This document shows positions 18,631-27,200 of a stretch of DNA of 64,000 nt, piece after piece. The notes under the pieces were generated by a model. It saw nothing but the letters and a program-made list of their open reading frames with translations. It did not search any database and was not told the origin of the DNA. Source of the DNA: Oligoflexus sp. (GTDB lineage: Bacteria > Bdellovibrionota_B > Oligoflexia > Oligoflexales > Oligoflexaceae); the NCBI GenBank assembly GCA_014378195.1, contig JACMOC010000019.1:1-64000 (forward strand), read 5' to 3'. The first letter of the stretch is position 1. The number at the start of each line of letters is the position of its first letter. A program made the position numbers and the translations under genes.

Positions 18631-18660
18631 AAAGGCATTCCTTACCAGCCAGGAGCCGCC

Positions 18661-19191
18661 GTGATTTCAGCCTCAACTCGTCGACTATTTTTCCTCAGTT
18701 TTTTCAGCGCAACAGCGAGTCTGATATCGACGAACGCTTTTGCGGAGTGGACACTCAACCTTGGGTACCACAACCCGGTTTATTCCAAACTCGGATTGAA
18801 CTTTCTTTATTGGGGAAGTCAGTGGAACTTTGAGGTCGGCATAGGTTGGCTCGATGGCGTTATCGATGCCAACGGCAAAACACGCGATACTACGAACTCG
18901 GATACTTCGACCAAAAAAGAAAACAAAATCGCGGCGGCCGTTGCGGGCGACCTCAACATCAAATATCGCTTCTCGAATGGCACATTTTCGCCATACTTTC
19001 AGGGTGGTTACGGTGCTTATACGGGGGCTCAGATCGGGGACAACTCCGGAGCTACCGTAAGCCTCGGCGCTCCCTTTGTGGGTCTCGGATTCTTCGTCGG
19101 GAAGCCCTCATTTTACGGCTACCTCGCTGGTAACTATATGATTGATCCCCAGAACGTACAGGTTCAGGCAGGACTTGGCTTCGCACTTTAG
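18661..19191 (+). CDS. Small outer-membrane beta-barrel-like protein
   Basis: 176 residues with a cleavable signal peptide ending ISTNAFA. The mature part alternates polar and aromatic residues in short strands (WTLNLGYHNPVYSKLGLNFLYWG, YFQGGYGAYTG) typical of an 8-stranded OmpA/OmpW-like barrel. It ends in GLGFAL; outer-membrane proteins usually end in an aromatic residue, so this is a near match. GTG start preceded by AGGAG. No specific family. Confidence 0.68.
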   Translation: MISASTRRLFFLSFFSATASLISTNAFAEWTLNLGYHNPVYSKLGLNFLYWGSQWNFEVGIGWLDGVIDANGKTRDTTNSDTSTKKENKIAAAVAGDLNIKYRFSNGTFSPYFQGGYGAYTGAQIGDNSGATVSLGAPFVGLGFFVGKPSFYGYLAGNYMIDPQNVQVQAGLGFAL

Positions 19192-19247
19192 GCGGCACCC
19201 GCGTCGTAACTTTAGACAGTTGTGTTTTAAAACAGCAAGCTCACGGC

Positions 19248-19272
19248 GGACCCTATCCAGGGGTCCTTTTTT
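19248..19272 (+). terminator. Rho-independent terminator
   Basis: GGACCC/GGGTCC stem with a 7-base loop and six T. It lies 57 bases past the barrel gene. Confidence 0.8.
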
Positions 19273-19399
19273 ATTGTACCTAAATCACTGGCTTTATTCC
19301 GACTTCAAAGAAGGGCCCTGCGATTGCATAGGTTAGGGCAGCGATCGTCAGAGGACGGTGTGCACTTCCCCATTCCAAGCTGTTACCACGGAGCTCCTG

Positions 19400-20305
19400 A
19401 TGTTGTTGTCTTCCTCGAGAAATGTCCTATTGGTCTGTCTTCCTTTGCTCACTGTCATCGCGTGTCAGGGCAAAAGCAATCATTCAAGCCATCCGGTTGT
19501 CAACCCGACCCAAATGCTGAATTCTGCACTTGTTAATCCTACTGCCAATCCAAATGTTAGTCCTATCGCTATGGTGAATCCCAATCAATCAGCCGTGAAT
19601 CAATCGGATATTCCACTGGCTCCTGCGGCCGTAGTCAACGACTACTCACCGACGACAAACCTGAATAGGCCTGAGGATTGTGAAACCGTCACGCTCGATT
19701 TTGAAACCAAGCCTGATGGTTCGCGCATCCTTAAAGGCGAAAAAATCACCAATCAATATGCGGATTGGGGTGTAGAGATCGCCTCGCAGAAACTTGCGTC
19801 CAATGGTCATTGGATCTCTGTGCCGCCGGTTATCTTTAACACTGCGGAACGTCCCAATGCCTTTGAACAAAGTGCTTATTATGAATTTGATCTGGCGAAT
19901 GGCAACCGCAAGGGGTTTGATTGGGAACTGACGACTGAGAACAATCGGAATGCCCTGATCATTGGGGAACAGAATTTTGAATTCAATCGCCGCCATGATG
20001 AAGACTTCGCGAAGTTTCCGGGTGCGAATGCCGACGGTGGAACCATCACTCTTTATTTTGCACGACCCGCATCGCTCATAAGCGTCGACATGGTGGATGT
20101 ATCCAATGATCGCTCGACCCTTGAATACGCAAATCGGGTTGCAATCGAACAGTATGAGCGTTCTATGATACAGGCCATTCCTTCGCGCGATGTCGGTTCC
20201 TTGCAAACCCTTACTGCAAACGACCACTCGTACACAGATCGATTGACGATCAATTTTAAAAGTGCGGGCGCGTTGGATAATATAAAGCTCTGTATTAAGA
20301 AGTAG
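19400..20305 (+). CDS. Lipoprotein with a PEP-CTERM-type exoprotein domain
   Basis: The start is set at the ATG at 19400, six bases after GGAG; it gives a proper lipoprotein signal (LLTVIAC). An Asn/Pro-rich linker of about 85 residues follows (repeats of VNP). The C-terminal domain has the ordered features of a widespread exoprotein beta domain: LDFETKPDGS..KGEKITNQYADWGVEI, FNTAERPN, a Trp-Glu-Leu element, an 'ALIIGE' strand, GGTITLYFARPASLISVDMVDV. That domain is common in PEP-CTERM and other surface proteins; the sorting tag itself is absent and the lipobox replaces it. Binding target unknown. Confidence 0.7.
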   Translation: MLLSSSRNVLLVCLPLLTVIACQGKSNHSSHPVVNPTQMLNSALVNPTANPNVSPIAMVNPNQSAVNQSDIPLAPAAVVNDYSPTTNLNRPEDCETVTLDFETKPDGSRILKGEKITNQYADWGVEIASQKLASNGHWISVPPVIFNTAERPNAFEQSAYYEFDLANGNRKGFDWELTTENNRNALIIGEQNFEFNRRHDEDFAKFPGANADGGTITLYFARPASLISVDMVDVSNDRSTLEYANRVAIEQYERSMIQAIPSRDVGSLQTLTANDHSYTDRLTINFKSAGALDNIKLCIKK

Positions 20306-20330
20306 ACTGCAGCAAAATCGCGAAAATCAG

Positions 20331-20362
20331 CCGCTCGAGGTCATAAACCTCGGGCGGTTTTT
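20331..20362 (+). terminator. Rho-independent terminator
   Basis: CCGCTCGAGG/CCTCGGGCGG stem (one mismatch) with a 7-base loop and TTTTT. It serves the plus-strand lipoprotein and abuts the stop of the convergent barrel gene. Confidence 0.85.
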
Positions 20363-21691
20363 CTATAGGGTCCAGGCAAAGGTCGCAAAGGCCTGCCAGG
20401 CATAACCTTGCGTGAGTTCGCCGTTTTCCTTGCCGACTGCGGCTGTCACACCCGTGCTGAAGAGGACATGATCGCCGATGAAGGTATCAAAGGCAGCCTG
20501 AAGCTTTTCGGTGTTGTCGGTCAACGAATGGAGATTGCGAAGCGAGAGTGTAAAGCTGTTTTTATAGCCCCAGTCTGGAATTCGAACCGAGCCGTACAAA
20601 AATTTCTGGCCCGGGAAAAAGCTGCCAGGCGTGAGGTAGATCTGTGCGTTGTCTAAAGTTGGGGCTTTGGAAAGGACAAAGCGAGCGAGATTTCTTGTTT
20701 TTTCGCTCCAGGCACTGTCCTCATAAAAACCTTCGAGGCGGAAGTCGAGGTTGCCTTCCGTCACATAGCGAAAGCCAGCGAGGGTGGCCGCTTCCAGCTT
20801 GTTGGTGCTCACATCATTTTGCTGAAAATTAAGGCCTGTCGCTGAAATCACGGGATTCCACTGTTTGGATCCCTTACGGGCCGACATATCGTAATAGATA
20901 GTGAGTCCGGTTAGGACTTCGTAGTGCGAATAACTTCCGAATTGCGGTGTTCCTGCTTCACTGGCGGATGCGACCAGGCCTACATAATTCGTTTGGCTGG
21001 AATCGGCGAATTCGGCTTTGATGAGGCCTTTTCGACGAAAAATTGGATCCGATGCATCACGTTTTACGCCGTTGTCGAATGCTTCTGAGATGAATATGAA
21101 TGTCGTTTGCCCGCTCGGGGAATAGTTGGCCCGAACGAGACCACGGCCGCGCGTTTCGAAAAAGTATGTCTTACTCAATCCAAGATCACGAAAGAGCGGG
21201 TTTGATGGACTCGCCAGTTCCGCCGGTCCCCATTGAAAGTTCTGGAGGCCAAGAACGTATTGAAGAGTGCCCGTTGGAGTCCCGGCAAAATAAGCTTCAT
21301 TCATATAAACATCGCCCTTGAGGGTCTGATTCTTAGGTTGAATATAACCTGGCGGCGCTGGATTGAGTTTATCAATGTTTCTGACGTCATCAAGATAAGT
21401 CGCACGCGGGCGGAACACGAGTTTGTATTTTTTGTAGGACGCCTGCAGTTCGGGGCGGAACTCGGCGAGTATGCTGGTCGTCGGAAGTTGATAAAGCTGA
21501 TTTTTAGGGTTCGTCAATTCCTTCGCGACTTCGCCCTGTTGGTAGGTCCCTAGAACCTTATAGTTCTGCTCGTAATCCCAAGTCGTTTTTTTTTTCTTTT
21601 TCTTTTTCGTCGCGCCCATAGCGGATGGAGCCGATAGACTTAAGCCTATCGCGATCAGACTCACGATCCCTATCATCGAACGTTTTCGCAT
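20363..21691 (-). CDS. Porin-like outer-membrane protein with poly-Lys segment
   Basis: A signal peptide ending PSAMGA is directly followed by seven lysines, an unusual start for an exported protein. The other 400 residues show strand-turn-strand periodicity of a 14-18-stranded barrel: YKLVFRPRATYLDDV, LQYVLGLQNFQWGPAE, FRLEGFYEDSAWS, and a C-terminal strand ending FATFAWTL. The WGP and 'RGRGLVR' elements recall the DUF1302/porin superfamily, but the family is not certain. Single gene, converging on the lipoprotein at 19400. Confidence 0.72.
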   Translation of the reverse strand: MRKRSMIGIVSLIAIGLSLSAPSAMGATKKKKKKKTTWDYEQNYKVLGTYQQGEVAKELTNPKNQLYQLPTTSILAEFRPELQASYKKYKLVFRPRATYLDDVRNIDKLNPAPPGYIQPKNQTLKGDVYMNEAYFAGTPTGTLQYVLGLQNFQWGPAELASPSNPLFRDLGLSKTYFFETRGRGLVRANYSPSGQTTFIFISEAFDNGVKRDASDPIFRRKGLIKAEFADSSQTNYVGLVASASEAGTPQFGSYSHYEVLTGLTIYYDMSARKGSKQWNPVISATGLNFQQNDVSTNKLEAATLAGFRYVTEGNLDFRLEGFYEDSAWSEKTRNLARFVLSKAPTLDNAQIYLTPGSFFPGQKFLYGSVRIPDWGYKNSFTLSLRNLHSLTDNTEKLQAAFDTFIGDHVLFSTGVTAAVGKENGELTQGYAWQAFATFAWTL

Positions 21692-22137
21692 GAAGCAACT
21701 TTCTCGCGGGGGGCAACGTGAGATGTCAATAGTGTCTTAGATTCTACCAAAAGCCTTAGTGTACCTCAACCTCGCTTTCTATAGGGGAAGTTGCCAGCAT
21801 TGCAGCGGGAAAAATGAATGTGCGGTGGCCTATTTGTGTCGTTGAGACGTATTCTCGTTTTAAATCGATAGCGAATTTTCTTGGGTTTGGCAAAATGTAA
21901 GGTATCGAGTTTTCGTCGATTTTGTCAGGAAAACAAAGTCGGTTGAGCTTACTGTCAAGCCATAACCTATCGAAAATAATGATGAAAATGTCCTATGAAG
22001 AACAAAGAAACTCTGGCCGGTCGTCCACTGTATCCCGGAAGAGTCGACTTGTAACAAAGACTTACAGAGACCCCTAAGGTTTATCCTCTCTAAAGCCGAT
22101 AGGGGTCTGACACTGCTACTTCGGGAGAAAACAACAC
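21692..22137. other. Intergenic region between divergent genes
   Basis: 446 bases with no convincing ORF; promoters for the porin-like gene (minus) and the cytochrome-like lipoprotein (plus) must lie here. Near the plus-strand gene there is a 9-bp inverted repeat (AGACCCCTA/TAGGGGTCT) at 22068-22108. Confidence 0.5.
22068..22108. promoter_or_regulatory. Inverted repeat upstream of the cytochrome-like lipoprotein
   Basis: Perfect 9-base arms AGACCCCTA and TAGGGGTCT separated by 23 bases, ending 29 bases before the ATG at 22138. It could be an mRNA leader hairpin or paired half-sites for a regulator. Confidence 0.35.
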
Positions 22138-22623
22138 ATGAAATTTCTTTTACGCTCAGATCTTATCAACCTAAAAGCTTCCACTCTTAGCGCTTTGTCT
22201 GCATTGAGTGTGACCGTTCTACTCGCGAGCTGTGGTTCGCCACCAAACGTCGCGGGCGACTATCTGAAAACAAAAACTGGCACTGGTGATGCTTCGGGAA
22301 CTGTCCCGGAAACAACACCAGCAGCTGCACCAGCTGCCGCTCCAACGGTTGCCGCAACCCCAGCTGCTACGCCTGCGCCTGCCGCTGCACCAACAGCCGC
22401 TCCTGCCGCTACCGGGGATAAAACAGCGGGCCTTGCGATATTGTCAAGTACCTGCGGTGGATGCCATGCGCCACCTGCCGCGGCGGCGATGGGAAATCTG
22501 CTGAACGCTGCCAATGCTTCACGACTGGATGAAGCCAAAGCAAAGGTAGTTCATGCTGGTTTCGCTGCGTATTTCACAGGCACCAACCGATTGAATATCG
22601 AAGCTGCAATGAAATCACAATAA
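22138..22623 (+). CDS. Ala/Pro-rich lipoprotein with a single heme c motif
   Basis: A 161-residue protein with a lipoprotein signal (VLLASC). The mature part begins with an Ala/Pro/Thr linker of about 55 residues, then a short domain with CGGCH, the covalent heme c attachment motif (C-x-x-C-H). Methionines that could be axial ligands follow (AAMGNLL, AAMKSQ). The domain of about 65 residues is short for a class I cytochrome c. It is likely an electron carrier or heme sensor tethered to a membrane. It has its own terminator. Confidence 0.68.
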   Translation: MKFLLRSDLINLKASTLSALSALSVTVLLASCGSPPNVAGDYLKTKTGTGDASGTVPETTPAAAPAAAPTVAATPAATPAPAAAPTAAPAATGDKTAGLAILSSTCGGCHAPPAAAAMGNLLNAANASRLDEAKAKVVHAGFAAYFTGTNRLNIEAAMKSQ

Positions 22624-22638
22624 TTCCTCGCTCCGCGA

Positions 22639-22668
22639 AAAGAGCGATGCCCGCCGGTATCGCTCTTT
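22639..22668 (+). terminator. Rho-independent terminator
   Basis: AAAGAGCGAT/ATCGCTCTTT, a perfect 10-bp stem with a 10-base loop and TTTATTT at its end, 16 bases after the lipoprotein stop. Confidence 0.75.
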
Positions 22669-22689
22669 ATTTCGTTGGGCTCAAAAAGA

Positions 22690-23157
22690 TTATAGAGATG
22701 GGGCCGAAGTCGGAACATCTGTTTCAAGCCTCGTCAACTCGCCTTTAATGAGCAGGCTGTCATTCAGAACTTTCTCGGCAAAAGCTTTCCCTTGATCGTC
22801 ATCGCGTTCTTTTTCCGAAATATGCCAATCGAAATCAAGACACAAAGGCGAGTCCTGAAAATTATCGCGTAACATTGTCAACCTTCCGCGAAGTGGCTCC
22901 ATGTGTGCCTTCACTTGGGATATGGCCGACTTTGGAAGTGTCTTTAAGTCGAGCGCCAGACGAAGGGCTATGAAAACCGTGTGCCCGTCACGGGTGACAT
23001 GTTCTGCGGGAAACGACGCCTCAAACTGGTCGAGGACAAAACAATGGAAAACCGCGATTCCCGTCCTGACCCGAATGTCGCATTCGAGGGCCGCGGTGAA
23101 CGCTTTGGCCCAGACTTCCAAGGCTTTAAAGCGTGGCTCGATTTCGGCCTTATTCAT
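22690..23157 (-). CDS. Hypothetical cytoplasmic protein
   Basis: 155 residues, no signal peptide and no motif I recognise. Mixed alpha/beta composition with a charged middle (DWHISEKERDDDQGKAF). It starts 14 bases after the stop of the RNase H-like gene on the same strand, so the two are very likely cotranscribed and the function may be linked. Confidence 0.6.
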   Translation of the reverse strand: MNKAEIEPRFKALEVWAKAFTAALECDIRVRTGIAVFHCFVLDQFEASFPAEHVTRDGHTVFIALRLALDLKTLPKSAISQVKAHMEPLRGRLTMLRDNFQDSPLCLDFDWHISEKERDDDQGKAFAEKVLNDSLLIKGELTRLETDVPTSAPSL

Positions 23158-23171
23158 AGACTCTTCCCACC

Positions 23172-23996
23172 CTATTTTTTGCCGCGAATATTGTTCGTGA
23201 CTTCCAGATCCACCAGAACTTTCCGCAGCGATAAATCGCCTTCGAGGCCGCGTGCAGACCAGCGGAGCGCATTGATTAGGAGTTTGGTGCGATCGGCTTC
23301 GGGCAGGTCCTTGGTGTTGCGATCGACTGCGATGCGGCTGATGAAGGCTTCCTTAAGAAAGTCAAATTCAGGAATCAGTTCCGCCAAGCGAGGAAGGGCC
23401 GCGCGCGAAAAATCATCCATACCGCCAACTTTCAGCGAACGAAAATCACTGAAGGAAGCCTTTGCTGCCAAACCGTTGAGCTTTTGGATATCAGCGCGGA
23501 CCGGCGCGCGCGAGCCGTCTGCCGGGAGAACACTTTTTTCGATAGAGTGTGCATCCACGGCCGGTTTTTCGCGTTGAGTGGGGATGGGCGTGTGGCCTTG
23601 ATGACTATCCATCATCTGATTGGCGACTCGGTCGGCCTCCGCGTTCAACTCACGCCGAACCCAGTCTATCTGCCAGTTAGGGAGGCTTTTAAGCTGCTCC
23701 AGAACTTCAGCGCGAAGCTGATTCATCATGGGATGCTTGGCTTTCCATTGACCGGACACCTGCATCACGACCAGCTTACTGTCCCCGAGAAACAGAACGG
23801 ACGGCAGTTTGAGTTCTCGGGCGAGTTCGATGCCCATCAGCAAACCGCGGTATTCTGCCTCATTGTTGGTTGCGGATTCCAGAAAACACGCCCGCTCGCG
23901 GCCGCCGTCATAGTCCGCGTAAGCCGCACCTGAAGCGGGGCCTGGATTACCGCGTGACCCGCCATCGAAATATATTTTCACCTGTTCAGTTTTCAA
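23172..23996 (-). CDS. RNase HI-like protein with C-terminal extension
   Basis: Residues 5-135 are an RNase H fold of the reverse-transcriptase-like (RVT_3) type. The catalytic acids are in FDGGSRGNPGPASGA (Asp), NNEAEYRGLLMG (Glu), LGDSKLVV (Asp) and RELNAEADRVAN (Asp). All four are kept, so it should cleave RNA in RNA-DNA hybrids. The remaining 130 residues have no known domain; they contain helical, charged sequence (FRSLKVGGMDDFSRAALPRL) and may be a regulatory or binding part. ATG start at 23996. First gene of a two-gene unit with 22690-23157. Confidence 0.82.
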   Translation of the reverse strand: MKTEQVKIYFDGGSRGNPGPASGAAYADYDGGRERACFLESATNNEAEYRGLLMGIELARELKLPSVLFLGDSKLVVMQVSGQWKAKHPMMNQLRAEVLEQLKSLPNWQIDWVRRELNAEADRVANQMMDSHQGHTPIPTQREKPAVDAHSIEKSVLPADGSRAPVRADIQKLNGLAAKASFSDFRSLKVGGMDDFSRAALPRLAELIPEFDFLKEAFISRIAVDRNTKDLPEADRTKLLINALRWSARGLEGDLSLRKVLVDLEVTNNIRGKK

Positions 23997-24262
23997 ACCA
24001 TTTCCTTTTGCTGGGCGGAACCGCCTCTATGACTCTCACGAATTCCCGTTGTGCCATTAGTTTAGTGGATTTTTAATAGCCTTCCTACAAACCGTTAGCT
24101 TAAGATACGCAACAGCATGATTTTGATAAGTTAAATTGGGCTCTTTTTTGAGCTGGATTTTTGGAACACTTGTACACTAAATAGAAAGTGCAAAGTCGCT
24201 GCTTCCTCTTACTTGTCTCCGTTCAGCGTACGATCGGACCAATTTATAACGTAGGTGATCGC

Positions 24263-27200
24263 TTGAAACGAAAACAACTCTTGCCCAATGCCAAGATCGG
24301 GATCATCAATCGCGGGGAAGCGGCCGTCCGTTTTATTCGCGGAGCCAAAGAGTTCAACGCTTTGAACAGCACTGAATTCACGACCGTTGCCTTTTATACA
24401 GATGTCGAATCAGACGCGCTATTTGTGAAGGAAGCGGATCACGCTTTCGCACTTTCATCATACCCAGGTTTCTCTTCAATCGTCGGTAGTCCCTATCTCA
24501 ACATTCCTTTTCTCCTGAATGCTCTGACTGAGACAGGATGTACAGGGGTCTGGGTTGGCTGGGGATTCGTCGCGGAAAATGCTGACTTTGCGGCTGAGCT
24601 CGAAAAACAAGGTTTTGTCCTACTTGGGCCGACGGCCTTGGCGATGGACAGCCTCGGCGACAAAATCAAAGCCAAAGAAATCGCTGATAAATCTAAGGTT
24701 CCAACCTGTCCCTGGAGCGGATGCTTTTTAGAAAACCTCGAGCACGCGCAGAAGGTTGCCCTGGAGATCGGTTATCCTGTCATCCTCAAATCTGCGAACG
24801 GAGGAGGGGGGCGTGGGATACGTAAAGTATTCACCCCGGATCAATTGGAATCGCAGTTCCGTTCTGTCTCCGACGAAATCTTTCGCTTTTTCGGAAACCG
24901 CGTGATTTTCATGGAAGCTCTTGTCGTTCGGGGCCGCCACCTGGAAGTGCAGTGTCTCGCGGATTACCATGGCAACATTCATACCTTTGGTGTGCGCGAT
25001 TGTTCGGTTCAACGGAATAACCAGAAGATCATTGAAGAAACGCCTCCGGCTCACCTCTCGCCGGAGAAGCTAAAGGACGTTGAAGCCCCCGCGTCCCGAC
25101 TTCTCAAAGCCGCCGGTTACCACAGTGCGGGCACAGTCGAATACCTTTACGATATCGATCGTAAAGAGGCTTATTTCATGGAAGTTAACACGCGCCTTCA
25201 GGTCGAGCATCCTATTACCGAGGAGCTTTTTCAGGTCGATTTTATCCATCTGCAGCTCCGCACGGCTATGGGCGAAGTGCTTGATAACATCCCGAAGATA
25301 CCGCGTGGTCACGTTATCGAAGTGCGGTTGAACGCCGAAGATCCTGACCAGAAGTTTGCGCCGACACCAGGCATCATCAAACGATACCTGCCGCCACTCC
25401 TCCCTGGTATCCGCATCGATTCTGGATTTGAATGGGGTAGCCGTATTCCCGGTGATTTTGATTCGATGGTCGCCAAAATCATCGCGATTGGATCCACCCG
25501 TGCTGGTGCCATTGCCAAACTCAAGCGGGCTTTGGGCGAACTCCAGATCGAAATCGAAAACGGTACGACGAACCAGGGCTTTCTCCTGGAGCTTCTTTCC
25601 TCAAAAAGCATAATCGAAGGCGGCGTCCTCACCGATTTTGTTGAAGGGTTCCTCGAAAGCTCCGAACGCAAAAAGGTCAAACGCGACTGGGATATGGCTG
25701 TTTTAGCGTCAGCCGTCTATCAGTATCAGCAGAAGTACAAAAACGAATTTGAGAACTTTACCGAGAAAGTCAGACGTTACAGCTCTCCAAGACAGATGCC
25801 TGATCTTGAGATGAGCATGAAGCTCAAACTGCATGGTCACAACTATAAACTCGATGTCCTGGCCGTCGGCGGTACGACTTATCATGTCCGTGTGAACGAA
25901 CAACTGGTTGTCATCGATTATGTGAACTGGGGCAACGAAATCATCGTTCAATCCGGGGATCGCAAATATCAAATGCAGATCGTTCCACGGGCCAATGCGC
26001 TGCAGTGCGAACTGGAAGGCATCCCTTACATTCTGCCTTTCGATACCGGTGGAATGATATCGGCCCCCTCCCCCAGCGTGGTGTTGACAGTTGATAGCCA
26101 TGAAGGTCAAAAGGTCAAAAAAGGCGAGCTGCTGCTGACTCTTGAAGCCATGAAAATGGAGATGGCGGTCACAGCACCCGAAGACGGAACGGTCATGAAG
26201 ATCAACGTCAAGGCCGGTGAGCAAGTCTCAGCCGGCCAGGCCCTCGTTGACTTCGAAACCCTGAGTCAGACGCAAGGCAAAGAAGATGGCGATAAAACGC
26301 AGGGCATCGTAATCGATTTTGCCTCGCTCGCCTCGCCTCAGAAAGCTTCCGATCCCCATTCTCTCGCAAAGCAATGGGCTGTTATCGAACGTGACTTTTA
26401 TGCGCCATTCATAGGATTTGATTACCAAAAACCTTCGAGCCAGCTCCTCTCATCTGTCGATGTTTTTGTTAAACAGCATCCTAGCTTTCGCATGAAGGCA
26501 GCGATGCTGATCGGTCGCGCCTGTCTGGCTTTTATTACCGTCCAGACCTTATTCCAAGGCAAAGACCGCGATTCAGAAAGTGCGCAGTGGACCGACGCGC
26601 ACGAATATCTGATGCACTATCTGATGCGTCGCGAAGATCGCGAAAAAGGTCTGCCCGAACGCTTTCTTGAGAATTTGAAAGAAGCCTTCAAGCTTTATCC
26701 CTGGGCCGACGACAAAAACCACGAACTCACAACCAAAGCCCTCTTCCACCTTTACAAAGCAAATGCTTCGTTCAAGGCGTCCGCAGATCTTCTGCGCCTT
26801 GGTCTTCTGTTCCTGCAAACGCTTTATCCATCTGCTCAGGACTTCAGCGAACCCGCTGAGTTCTCGATGCTCCTCGATCAGCTTATTCACGTCGCTCACC
26901 CAAGTCCAAACCTGGTGGATGCCGCGGTGTTTGCTCGCTACGAACTGGTTGATCGATTGCATCAGGAAGAGTTACAGAAAGAACGCCAGAAACAATTGGC
27001 ACTCGTACTTTCCCCTGTTATTGCCTCCAAATCGGGTGAAAGTGATAAAGCCGCTATGGCCGAAGTCATTGAATCCGGTCACCAGATCGTGACTTACCTG
27101 GTCTCGCTTTATGATCGCAAAGCTCCTCAAGCCGAGACGATTCTTGAAATTATGGGACGACGTTTCAATCGCGACCGTAAAATCAAGGAAGGCGGCCTCG

